From NCBI GenBank assembly GCA_964195545.1, contig CAXMQQ010000009.1, positions 1-61,506 of the forward strand: 61,506 nt of DNA. The letters are read 5' to 3'. The notes below the pieces were generated by a model. That model did not search any database, was not told the DNA's origin, and was given only the letters and a program-made list of their open reading frames with translations. Source of the DNA: JAHEEL01 sp964195545. GTDB taxonomy: Bacteria > Actinomycetota > Acidimicrobiia > Spongiisociales > UBA5794. The translations under genes and the position numbers were made by a program. Below, in pieces: positions 7,959-16,196 of this stretch (within the stretch, counting starts at the first letter, position 1; every line of letters begins with the position of its first letter).

Positions 7959-9797
7959 ATGACCACCAGGATCGAACTACCCGAGATTCCCGATCTGGCA
8001 CCCGAGCCGCCTCCACGCGGTCCGCGCGTATGGCTGCGCGAGAACCTGTTCTCTACACCGGTGAGCGGTGTCCTGTCGATTGTCACGATCATGGTTGGTC
8101 TCGCCGCATACCGCGGTGTGCTCGCATTCGTCTTCGCCCCCGATCGCAGGTGGGAAGCGGTCACCTACAACGCACGACTGCTGATGATCCAGGCGTACCC
8201 GAGCGAACAGATGACCCGCATCTGGGTCTCGGTCGCCATCGTTGTGCTGTTGCTGGCGGCGACTGTTGCGGTGTACCGGATCGGCGGCCAAACGACTCCG
8301 CGCAAGGTTGGGATCGGGCTGATGTCCCTCGGATCGATCATCGTTGTGGGCGGCGTCATCGGGCCGTGGGGGATCGCGCTCTCTCCGTTCGGCGTTGAAT
8401 CGATGCGCGGCTTTCTGGGATGGGTGATCGTGGGGGTCGTCCTTGTCGTCGGCGGACATCTGTTGCGGACGGTGCCGGGAGAAGAGCGCGCGAGGGATTC
8501 TTCGATTCCGATCCTGGGAGTCGTGCTCGTTGCGATCTTCGTGGTGCTGAGTGCCCTCTGGACGGTTCTGCTGCCTCAACCCATCTTCGACGAGGCGGGC
8601 AAACAGACCATCACCATGGAACCGATCGCGATGAGCACCCGGCTGCCGTGGACGTACATCGCGGTTCTGGGGATCGTCATCTACTTCGTGATGTGGTTCC
8701 TCCGAGACCGGATCCCCATCGGGCTGGCCCGCAGGACACTCGTGGGGCTTTGGGTCGGATCCTTCCCGTTCATCGTGCTCGTGCTCCTGCGAGACCCTCA
8801 TATGGACTACGGGCGTGTCTTCACCTGGTACCTACCGGTGGCCCTTGGATTCATCGTCATCGGCGGACTGATCCTCAACTTCGTCGCCGGCGGCAGGGGT
8901 GAGCTTGGCAGGGTGATCGGTGCGGTTCTCCTCATCATGGCGCTCGCCTCGTTCATGTTCCCAATGGAGTTCCTGATCCGATTCCTCCTGCTGTCGCTTG
9001 CCCTGTTCGCTTTTGCCGCGCCCACGTTCGGAGGCAAGGGCGGCGGTCGCGTCGCGTTCCTGTCGATCTGGGCTGGCACGGCAGGACTACTGACGTTCTT
9101 CCTTGCGCTGCTCACGGCTCCCTCCACCGTCGAGGTTGCCGGTTCGTCGTTCCTCGGCGGACTCCTCCTGACCATCGTGCTGTCGGTGGTCGCCATCACG
9201 CTCTCGCTCCCGATCGGCATCATGCTCGCTCTTGCGCGAACATCGAGGATGCCGATCTTCCGGCTGATGGCGACGACGTACATCGAGATCGTGCGCGGCG
9301 TCCCACTTATCACATGGCTCATCGTTGCTTTCATCATGCTGCCGGTGGCGCTGCCGGCCGGCGTCGAGATCGGTGGCGTAGCGAGGGCGATGGGTGCGAT
9401 GACGTTCTTCTCGGCCGCCTATCTGGCGGAGAACGTTCGCGGCGGCCTCCAGGCGATCCCCAAGGGCCAGTACGAGGCATCGGAGGCAATGGGCCTCACC
9501 ACGAGTCAGACGACAGTCTTCATCGTCCTCCCACAGGCGTTGCGAGCCGTCATTCCCGCACTCGTCGGCCAGATCATCTCGTTGTTCAAGGACACGTCGC
9601 TCGTGACGATCGTCGGTTTGTTCGACTTCCTCCACATCGCACGTCTTGTCATCCCGTCGCAGACGCAGCCCTTCAACTTCCTCGGGGTCCTGCGCGAACC
9701 CCTCCTCTTCGCTGCTGTCGTCTACTGGATGTTCACCTTCACGTTCAGCCGCATCTCACAGCGGCTGGAGAAGAAGCTTGGTGTTGGCGAACGGTGA
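7959..9797 (+). CDS. aapM: Amino-acid ABC transporter permease (AapM/BztC type), enlarged
   Basis: This 612-aa membrane protein is the second permease of the importer. The conserved HisM-like domain lies at roughly residues 395-600. It includes SLPIGIMLALARTS, TTYIEIVRGVPLIT, the EAA loop IPKGQYEASEAMGL and ALVGQIISLFKDTSL. The N-terminal 390 residues contain about ten hydrophobic stretches, far more than the typical AapM N-terminus; total length exceeds the usual 380-430 aa. It starts 1 nt after the aapQ stop. The role of the extra membrane region is unknown. Confidence 0.9.
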   Translation: MTTRIELPEIPDLAPEPPPRGPRVWLRENLFSTPVSGVLSIVTIMVGLAAYRGVLAFVFAPDRRWEAVTYNARLLMIQAYPSEQMTRIWVSVAIVVLLLAATVAVYRIGGQTTPRKVGIGLMSLGSIIVVGGVIGPWGIALSPFGVESMRGFLGWVIVGVVLVVGGHLLRTVPGEERARDSSIPILGVVLVAIFVVLSALWTVLLPQPIFDEAGKQTITMEPIAMSTRLPWTYIAVLGIVIYFVMWFLRDRIPIGLARRTLVGLWVGSFPFIVLVLLRDPHMDYGRVFTWYLPVALGFIVIGGLILNFVAGGRGELGRVIGAVLLIMALASFMFPMEFLIRFLLLSLALFAFAAPTFGGKGGGRVAFLSIWAGTAGLLTFFLALLTAPSTVEVAGSSFLGGLLLTIVLSVVAITLSLPIGIMLALARTSRMPIFRLMATTYIEIVRGVPLITWLIVAFIMLPVALPAGVEIGGVARAMGAMTFFSAAYLAENVRGGLQAIPKGQYEASEAMGLTTSQTTVFIVLPQALRAVIPALVGQIISLFKDTSLVTIVGLFDFLHIARLVIPSQTQPFNFLGVLREPLLFAAVVYWMFTFTFSRISQRLEKKLGVGER

Positions 9798-9814
9798 TCT
9801 GAAAGGATGAAACC

Positions 9815-10594
9815 ATGACCGGAAATGGAAATGGAGATGGTGCTGCGAGGGGCCACACGCTGGGTGGGCCTATGATCGTCAGCGAGGACGTCAAGAAGTG
9901 GTTCGGTGACTTCCAGGCGCTCAAGGGCGTGACGGCGACGGTTCGCGAGCGCGAAGTGGTCGTCGTGATCGGTCCGTCCGGCTCGGGGAAGTCGACGTGG
10001 ATCCGGTGCATCAACCGCCTCGAGGCGCACCAAGAGGGCACGATCATCGTCGATGGACTCGAGTTGACGAACGACATCAAGCACATCGAGAAGATCCGTT
10101 CAGAAGTGGGGATGGTGTTCCAGCAGTTCAACCTGTTCCCACACCTCACCGTGTTGGACAACATCACGCTCGCCCCGCAATGGGTGCGCAAGCTCCCAAA
10201 GGCAGAGGCCGTAGACCTGGGCATGGAGTTGTTGGAGCGGGTTGGGATTCCGGAGCAGGCGAGCAAGTATCCGGGCCAGCTGTCTGGTGGTCAGCAGCAG
10301 CGTGTGGCGATTGCCCGTTCGCTGGCGATGAAGCCGAAGATCATGTTGTTCGACGAGCCGACGTCTGCACTGGATCCTGAGATGATCAAAGAGGTCCTCG
10401 ACGTGATGAAGGAGTTGGCGCTGTCGGGCATGACGATGATCGTGGTGACCCACGAGATGGGGTTTGCCAAAGAGGTCGCCGACCGGGTCATGTTCTTCGA
10501 CTACGGCACGATCGTGGAGGAAGGCACACCGGAGCACTTCTTCACAAACCCGCAGCACGACCGCACGAAGTTGTTCCTCAGTCAGATTCTGTAG
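9815..10594 (+). CDS. aapP: Amino-acid ABC transporter ATP-binding protein (AapP/GlnQ type)
   Basis: This 259-aa cytoplasmic ATPase powers the AapQM permease. The Walker A GPSGSGKS is at residues 53-60, followed by the Q-loop MVFQQFNLFPHLTVLDN, the signature LSGGQQQRVAIARSLA, the Walker B IMLFDEPTSALDPE and the H-loop VTHEMGFA. A purine-rich GAAAGGATG precedes ATG 9815. It is the last gene of the four-gene operon and ends in a bidirectional hairpin shared with the convergent P-type ATPase gene. All catalytic motifs are intact. Confidence 0.96.
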   Translation: MTGNGNGDGAARGHTLGGPMIVSEDVKKWFGDFQALKGVTATVREREVVVVIGPSGSGKSTWIRCINRLEAHQEGTIIVDGLELTNDIKHIEKIRSEVGMVFQQFNLFPHLTVLDNITLAPQWVRKLPKAEAVDLGMELLERVGIPEQASKYPGQLSGGQQQRVAIARSLAMKPKIMLFDEPTSALDPEMIKEVLDVMKELALSGMTMIVVTHEMGFAKEVADRVMFFDYGTIVEEGTPEHFFTNPQHDRTKLFLSQIL

Positions 10595-10610
10595 CCCGGA
10601 GGGCTACAGA
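10588..10610. terminator. Bidirectional terminator hairpin between convergent genes
   Basis: TCTGTAGCCC, a GGA loop and GGGCTACAGA form a perfect 10-bp stem. It overlaps the stop codons of both the plus-strand ATPase gene and the minus-strand P-ATPase gene. Confidence 0.85.
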
Positions 10611-13381
10611 ACCTGACAGTACTCAGTACTCAGCACGGAGCGCCTGCGCTCCCACAGCTTCCACGCTTCTGCTGCTATCAGGATCGCTACCGCTGCAGTG
10701 AGTGAGATCAGCAGGTCTCTCGGTCCGAGGGCCACAGTTCCGAAGACGTTCTGGAGGAACGGAACGTAGATGAGAGCGAAGTGGGCTGCGATGCCGATGC
10801 CCACCGCGGCGAGCATCGCCCGATTCGAGAACAACCCCACGGAGAACAGTGACTTCTTCTCAGCTCGCACCTCGAGGGCCAACGCCAACTGACTGAAGAT
10901 CAGTGTCGTGAAGAGCATCGTTCTCCACGCCGGATCATCGGCGTTCCAAGCCATCCAGCCCACAAGCAGCGAGAGGGCTGCCATCAGTGAGCCGAACCCG
11001 CCGATGTACTGAACGACACCGTCACCGAAGATGGTCTCACTCGCCGATCGCGGAGATCGATTCATAACGTCGTCCTCGGCCGGTTCGACGCCGAGGGCAA
11101 GGGCAGGGAGTCCGTCGGTAACAAGGTTCATCCAGAGGATCTGAAGGGGGAGCAGCGGTATGGGCATGCCGAGGAACGGTCCGATGATCATCACCGCCAG
11201 CTCGGAGGCGTTGCAGGTGAGGAGGTACTTGATGAACTTCCTGATGTTGTCGTAGATGACCCGACCCTCTTCGACCGCCGATACGATCGTGGCGAAGTTG
11301 TCGTCGAGGAGCACCATGTCGGCAGCTTCTTTCGATACGTCGGTGCCCGTGATTCCCATTGCTACGCCGATGTCGGCGCGCTTGAGCGCGGGAGCATCGT
11401 TGACACCATCTCCGGTCATGGCCGTCGGATCGCCGTCCTCCCGATAGGCAGAGATCAGTCGGAGCTTGTGCTCGGGTGAGACGCGGGCGAAGACGGACGT
11501 GTTCTCTACCACCGTTGCGAGTTCGGCGTCGTCCATGCGATCGATATCGGATCCGATGAGGAAGTCGTCACCCCCCTCGATGCCTACTTCTGTGGCGATG
11601 TGCCGGGCAGTAAGCGGGTGATCGCCGGTGATCATCACGGTCCTGATGCCGGCCGCCTTTGCGGTGGCAACGGCTTCGGCGACTTCGGCTCGAGGAGGGT
11701 CCATGAGACCGAAGAGCCCAATGAAGACGAGGTCGTGTTCAGCCTGTTCGTCGGTTGGGACGGCGTCCCAACCGCGTGCTGCGACGGCGAGGACGCGGGT
11801 CCCGGTGGCCGCGAGTTCCTCTGCTCGCTCTGTGATGCGGCGTTCCCACTCCTCCGTGATCGGTTCGATCTCTCCGCGGACGAGGACCGATGTTGATCGT
11901 TCGGAGACTCGTTCCACAGCCCCCTTGGTGAACGACGCGGCGACTGCGCCGGGCGGGAACGCTGTGGCGATGCCGTCGACCCACTCCGGCAGTGAGTCGG
12001 GGATCGAGTGGATCGTCGTCATCCGTTTGCGTGTCGAATCGAACGGAACCTCTCCCACTCTCGGGAACAGTTCTTCGAGGTCAGGTTTCGGGATCCGGAG
12101 CTCTGCCGCGGCCAGGACGAGCGCGGTCTCGGTCGGATCGCCGACCGATCGGTTGCCGTTCTCCGTGACGGTGAGTGTCGCGTCGTTGCAGAGGGCACCG
12201 GCGGCGAGCGAAGCTTCGAGACCCTGAGCTATCTCGTCCGCTCCGGTCTTCGTGATCGTGAACGGTCCGGTTGCTTCTCCCGTGAGCGCGACTTGCTCGT
12301 TGGCCAGGTCGAGCACCGTCACGGTCATGCGGTTCTGGGTCAGCGTCCCGGTCTTGTCGGTACAGATCACCGAGACGGAGCCGAGTGTCTCGACCGCTGG
12401 CAGTCGCCGGATCAACGCTTTCCTTTGCAACATGCGCTGTGCCCCGAGCGACAAGGCGATCGTGACGACAGCAGGCATGGCTTCAGGAATCGCTGCCACG
12501 GCGAGGCTCACGGAGGTGAGCAACATGATCTCCACGCTCTCGCCGTTCATGATCCCGATCCCGAAGAGCAGCGCAACGATGCCGAGCGCCACAATGGCAA
12601 GAACTTTCGCGAGGTGGTCGAGTCTGCGCTGGAGGGGTGTGCGTTCCTCTTCAACGGCCTGGAGCATCTCAGCGATTCGCCCGAGTTCGGTCTGCATCCC
12701 GGTGTCGGTGACAGCGACTACCCCGCGCCCACGGGTCACCGTTGTTCCGCGATAGACGACGTTCCTCCGGTCGGCAACGGCGAGGCTCTTGTCATAGACC
12801 TTGCCGGCCTCCTTGCCGACGGGCACGGACTCACCGGTGAGGGGCGCTTCTTCGACCTCAAGGTTGATCGATTCGACGAGGCGACCGTCGGCGGGGATGA
12901 TGTTCCCCGTCTCGAGGGTCAGGATGTCGCCGGGCACGATGTCGCTGGCAGAGGTGACGATGGTCTCTCCCGACCGTACCAGCGTCACTTCCGGTACTGC
13001 CATGCGTTTGAGGGCAGCCATCGCTTCTTCGGCCTTCTTCTCCTGGACAAAGCCCATCACCGCGTTCAGGACGATGATCGCCAGGATGGCCACCGCCTCG
13101 ATCCAGTCTTTCAGAAACGCCGAGACGACGGCCGCGACGATCAGAATCGCTGTGAATAGGTCCCGGAACTGGGAGAGGAAGATCCGGAGGGATGACCGCC
13201 CGCCGCGATCCTCGAGCTCATTCGTGCCGTACCTCTCGAGGCGTTCTGCGACTTCCGGCTCGGAGAGACCTTCTCGCGATGACCCGAGCTGTTCGAGCGT
13301 CGAGTCGGCGGAGAATCGATACCAGTCAGTTTCGGCAGTGCTCGTATCGGTGCTCACCCTCAAACGATAGGCACACCCCAC
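10604..13381 (-). CDS. Cation-transporting P-type ATPase (type IIA Ca2+/Mn2+ like)
   Basis: This ~925-aa integral membrane pump probably exports Ca2+ (or Mn2+). In order: an N-terminal cation-ATPase domain (YGTNELEDR), the actuator loop LTGESVPVGK near 181, a PEAMP membrane motif at 300-304, the phosphorylation site CTDKTGTLTQN (Asp342), TGDGVNDAPALKRADIG, and a C-terminal bundle of membrane helices. The start is GTG 13381 or GTG 13357; neither has a convincing Shine-Dalgarno. The last dozen residues (SVLSTEYCQVL) are encoded by AGTACTCAGTACTC-type intergenic microrepeat, so the reading frame seems to have run into repeat sequence. It is convergent with the ABC operon. Confidence 0.92.
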   Translation of the reverse strand: MGCAYRLRVSTDTSTAETDWYRFSADSTLEQLGSSREGLSEPEVAERLERYGTNELEDRGGRSSLRIFLSQFRDLFTAILIVAAVVSAFLKDWIEAVAILAIIVLNAVMGFVQEKKAEEAMAALKRMAVPEVTLVRSGETIVTSASDIVPGDILTLETGNIIPADGRLVESINLEVEEAPLTGESVPVGKEAGKVYDKSLAVADRRNVVYRGTTVTRGRGVVAVTDTGMQTELGRIAEMLQAVEEERTPLQRRLDHLAKVLAIVALGIVALLFGIGIMNGESVEIMLLTSVSLAVAAIPEAMPAVVTIALSLGAQRMLQRKALIRRLPAVETLGSVSVICTDKTGTLTQNRMTVTVLDLANEQVALTGEATGPFTITKTGADEIAQGLEASLAAGALCNDATLTVTENGNRSVGDPTETALVLAAAELRIPKPDLEELFPRVGEVPFDSTRKRMTTIHSIPDSLPEWVDGIATAFPPGAVAASFTKGAVERVSERSTSVLVRGEIEPITEEWERRITERAEELAATGTRVLAVAARGWDAVPTDEQAEHDLVFIGLFGLMDPPRAEVAEAVATAKAAGIRTVMITGDHPLTARHIATEVGIEGGDDFLIGSDIDRMDDAELATVVENTSVFARVSPEHKLRLISAYREDGDPTAMTGDGVNDAPALKRADIGVAMGITGTDVSKEAADMVLLDDNFATIVSAVEEGRVIYDNIRKFIKYLLTCNASELAVMIIGPFLGMPIPLLPLQILWMNLVTDGLPALALGVEPAEDDVMNRSPRSASETIFGDGVVQYIGGFGSLMAALSLLVGWMAWNADDPAWRTMLFTTLIFSQLALALEVRAEKKSLFSVGLFSNRAMLAAVGIGIAAHFALIYVPFLQNVFGTVALGPRDLLISLTAAVAILIAAEAWKLWERRRSVLSTEYCQVL
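10617..10636. repeat. Microrepeat AGTACTC inside the P-ATPase 3' end
   Basis: Two and a half copies of AGTACTC lie within the last codons of the minus-strand gene. The same word occurs at 14.7 and 41.7 kb. Confidence 0.7.
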
Positions 13382-13390
13382 CCCGACCCG

Positions 13391-13519
13391 CGCTGCATAC
13401 CCAGGGTTGGTGTCCTTGTATTTGACGCCGTCAGCCCGCGGAATGTGGTGGGCAGACCGGTCCGCGTATTCTGTGGGCCCACAGCTGCATATACGAGGAC
13501 ACCAACCCTGGGTATGCGG
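13391..13519. repeat. REP-like element with inverted partner
   Basis: Positions 13391-13442 hold a ~50-bp unit (core TACCCAGGGTTG, then CCTTGTATTTGACGCCGTCA and GCCCGCGGAA) that recurs twice at 43.4 kb. The core arm 13395-13421 is repeated in inverse orientation at 13491-13517 with one mismatch in 27. The locus can therefore form a long stem with a ~70-nt loop. It lies between the divergently oriented end of the M20 gene and the start of the P-ATPase gene. Confidence 0.85.
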
Positions 13520-13527
13520 ATTTGGGT

Positions 13528-14685
13528 TTAGGGGGTGGCGGTGCCGAGGTCGCCCCAGCGGTCGCCTTCTGCCAGGTCGATGATCGTCATCGCCATCGCA
13601 AGCGCACCATCCCGAATGGCTGCCTTGCCGGTCGGGGTCAGCGTGTGAGCAGCGAACTCCTTCTGATGGTTCACCGCAGGCTCCGCCTTGATGTCGAGCA
13701 TCGGGTGGATCGACGGGACCTCATAAGACACGTTCGACATGTCGGTCGAGGCCGTCGCCCCCGGGTCGTACTCGATTGCCCGGTGCATGGGTCGACCGAG
13801 CGCTGCAGAGTTCTCGGCGAACAGGTCCGCCATCACGGGATCGACGATCATGTCGGTGTACGCATGGCCCTGTGCCTCGATCTCGACCGTACACCCTGTC
13901 GCTATGGCAGCCCCATCGATAGCGGCCACGACCTTCGCATAGAGCTCGTCCAAGCGCTCCTTCGTCAGTGCACGGACGTACCACGACATCGAGGTGAACG
14001 CCGGGATGACGTTCGGAACGCCGCCTCCGTAGGTGATGACGCCATGGACCTTGTCCGTCGGATACATCGCCTGGCGCAGGGTCGAGACGTTCACGTAGGC
14101 CTGCACCGCGGCATCGAGAGCGTTGATGCCCACCTGCGGCTTGAACGCCGCGTGGGATGCCTTGCCGTGGAACTCGACATCGATCTGCGTTACGGCAAGG
14201 AAGTTCTTGTCGACGACGTCATCGTTGGCGGGGTGGACCATCATCGAGGCCGCGGCGTCGGCGAATGCACCGGCGTTGATCAGGTCGACCTTGCCGCCGT
14301 ATGCTTCTTCCGCCGGTGTGCCGAGGACGGTGACGCGAATGCCCAGCTTCTCAATGAGAGGCGCCAGAGCGATGCCCGCTCCGATCGCCGACGTGGCGAT
14401 GATGTTGTGGCCACAGGCGTGCCCGACCTCGGGGAGCGCGTCGATCTCGCAACAGATGACTACCTCGGGGCCCTTGGAACCGATGCGGGCGGCGAATGCT
14501 GTGTCGAGACCGTACGCGGGATACTCGACGGCGAAACCCTTCTCCGTCAGGAACCCTGCCAATTGGGCAGACGTCTCGAACTCTTCGAAGGCGATCTCGG
14601 GATGCTGGTACATCCACCGCGACAGATCCCGCAGTTCGTGCTCAACCCCGTCAAACGCCTGGGCCGCTGCTTCTTTGGTGGTCAT
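13528..14685 (-). CDS. M20D-family amidohydrolase/aminoacylase
   Basis: This 385-aa cytosolic metallohydrolase probably cleaves an N-acyl or dipeptide amide bond. It resembles PM20D2/AbgB-like M20 peptidases. Metal-ligand regions visible are CCEIDALPEVGHACGHN (near residues 78-94), TPAEEAYGG, and a late His in SIHPMLDIKAEP. The dimerisation insert DVEFHGKASHAAFKP is intact. A Shine-Dalgarno GGGAGC precedes ATG 14685. It stands alone, with microrepeats upstream and the REP-like element downstream. The substrate is not predictable; a second M20 enzyme is encoded at 52.5-53.7 kb. Confidence 0.88.
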   Translation of the reverse strand: MTTKEAAAQAFDGVEHELRDLSRWMYQHPEIAFEEFETSAQLAGFLTEKGFAVEYPAYGLDTAFAARIGSKGPEVVICCEIDALPEVGHACGHNIIATSAIGAGIALAPLIEKLGIRVTVLGTPAEEAYGGKVDLINAGAFADAAASMMVHPANDDVVDKNFLAVTQIDVEFHGKASHAAFKPQVGINALDAAVQAYVNVSTLRQAMYPTDKVHGVITYGGGVPNVIPAFTSMSWYVRALTKERLDELYAKVVAAIDGAAIATGCTVEIEAQGHAYTDMIVDPVMADLFAENSAALGRPMHRAIEYDPGATASTDMSNVSYEVPSIHPMLDIKAEPAVNHQKEFAAHTLTPTGKAAIRDGALAMAMTIIDLAEGDRWGDLGTATP

Positions 14686-14704
14686 CTTTGCTCCCTGCGG
14701 TCGC

Positions 14705-14740
14705 CAGTACCCAGTACCCAGTACCCAGTACTCAGTACTC
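14705..14740. repeat. Intergenic microrepeat block, CAGTACC/CAGTACTC
   Basis: Three CAGTACC copies followed by two CAGTACTC copies lie in the divergent promoter region of the M20 amidohydrolase and the AhpD-like gene. Confidence 0.8.
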
Positions 14741-14826
14741 GCCGTCAGGCGAGGCTACACACGACGGGAATTGGCACAGCCGTCAGGGGTTGAAAAGCCG
14801 TAGCATTGCTCCGGCCAGGAGGTGCC

Positions 14827-15174
14827 ATGGGACAGTATCAAGACGAAATCAAGAAGATCGGCCCGCCGTCGGCGGAGTTGCGAGCGCTCATACCCGAGGT
14901 CTACGAAGGCTTCGCCAAGACGTACGGCGCCGTCTATCGGGACGGCGCGCTTCCTGCAGCCACTAAGGAACTGATGGCCGTCGCTATTGCGATTTCCCAA
15001 GGATGCAAGGGTTGCATCGCCAGTCACGTCCGAGGAGCCGCACGCAGGGGGGCGACCGAAGAGCAGATGGCCGAGACCATCGGCGTCACCATCCAGATGG
15101 GTGGAGGACCTGCCTCGGTCTACGGGCCTGAAGCCTGGGAAGCTTTCAAGGAGTTCAAGGAGCGGTACAGATGA
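14827..15174 (+). CDS. Carboxymuconolactone decarboxylase / AhpD-like protein
   Basis: This 115-aa all-helical protein is of the CMD/AhpD family. The start ATG 14827 is set by AGGAGGTGCC just before it. The redox motif CKGCIASH (a CxxC plus a downstream His) indicates the peroxidase/disulfide-reductase branch rather than the lactone decarboxylase. The stop overlaps the lgt start (ATGA), so the two are translationally coupled. The functional link to lipoprotein maturation is unclear; thiol chemistry for surface lipoproteins is conceivable but is inference only. Confidence 0.88.
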   Translation: MGQYQDEIKKIGPPSAELRALIPEVYEGFAKTYGAVYRDGALPAATKELMAVAIAISQGCKGCIASHVRGAARRGATEEQMAETIGVTIQMGGGPASVYGPEAWEAFKEFKERYR

Positions 15175-16196
15175 CCCCGATCCTCGCTTCCTTTCCTTCA
15201 CCATCTGAGAACGTTCTCGAGATCGGTCCGCTGACGATCCACTACTACGGGATCATGATCGCCATCGGTGTGATCGTCGCCGTCCTCGTTGCCAAGCGCC
15301 GTTACGAGCGCTTCGGTGGTAGCAGCGAACTCGTCGAACGGGTCTCGATCTGGGCCGTCGCCATCGGCTTCCTTGGGGCACGGCTCGGATATGTGATCAC
15401 CCACACGGGAGACTTCATCGACCGTCCCTGGGGCGTTCTGTTCATCTGGGAGGGTGGGCTCGCTCTCTACGGCGGTCTCGCTCTCGGAGCGCTCGCAGCG
15501 GTCTTCCTCCTTCGCCGATCGAAGGGCGACATCTTCGCCTTCACCGATGCCGTCGCCGTGGGAATCCCTCTTGCCCAGGCCATCGGCCGATGGGGCAACT
15601 ACTTCAACCAAGAGCTCTTCGGTACACCGTCGGATCTGCCGTGGGCCGTGCAGATCGATCCGAACATGGCTGCGGTCGCCGGCTACCCGGGGTTCACGAC
15701 CTTCCACCCGACCTTCCTCTACGAGTCGCTCTGGAACATCTTTCTCACCGCTGGGATCATCCTCTGGCTCGAGCGCCGCAACAAACTGGCGAAGGGATCG
15801 TCTATCGCCCTCTATCTCATCATCTATGGGGCAGGTCGATTCCTCATGGAGTTGATGCGGACTGACACCACCTTCCGCCTTCTCGGCTTGAGTCGCAACG
15901 GCTGGATCTCCGCAGGTGCGGTCCTGTTCGGGATCGGATTGTTCTGGTGGATGCAACGCCGTCATGAGCCGCGAGTGCTCGTAGGCCCGTCCGTGTTCAT
16001 CGCTCCGGGTGAGCAGACGGTTGCGAAGCCGATCGAAGGTGATGAACCGTCCGGTGACGGATCCAAGGACGCCTCCGGGTTGTCGTTCGGTGACGGCATG
16101 GGTGGACATGCCTCGTCGTCGTCCCCATCAGATGGAAGCGGGGGCAACGAAGGGGTCGACGGAGAGGGTCAAGTCGCTCCACCGTCGTCTAGCTGA
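15171..16196 (+). CDS. lgt: Prolipoprotein diacylglyceryl transferase
   Basis: This 341-aa membrane enzyme attaches diacylglycerol to the lipobox cysteine of prolipoproteins. The Lgt signature GRWGNYFNQELFG is at residues ~139-151. Also present are HYYGIMIAIG, GARLGYVI and LYGGLALG, with about seven membrane segments. A ~70-residue hydrophilic, Gly/Ser/Asp-rich C-terminal tail follows the last helix. The gene overlaps the upstream AhpD-like gene by 4 nt, and its 3' end overlaps the convergent moeA gene by 8 nt. At least four lipoproteins in this window are its likely substrates. Confidence 0.95.
   Translation: MTPILASFPSPSENVLEIGPLTIHYYGIMIAIGVIVAVLVAKRRYERFGGSSELVERVSIWAVAIGFLGARLGYVITHTGDFIDRPWGVLFIWEGGLALYGGLALGALAAVFLLRRSKGDIFAFTDAVAVGIPLAQAIGRWGNYFNQELFGTPSDLPWAVQIDPNMAAVAGYPGFTTFHPTFLYESLWNIFLTAGIILWLERRNKLAKGSSIALYLIIYGAGRFLMELMRTDTTFRLLGLSRNGWISAGAVLFGIGLFWWMQRRHEPRVLVGPSVFIAPGEQTVAKPIEGDEPSGDGSKDASGLSFGDGMGGHASSSSPSDGSGGNEGVDGEGQVAPPSSS

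Noticed and set aside
12008..13159. 383-codon plus-strand frame inside the P-ATPase gene
   Set aside because: Shadow of the P-ATPase, whose motifs are intact throughout; no recognisable domain on the plus strand.
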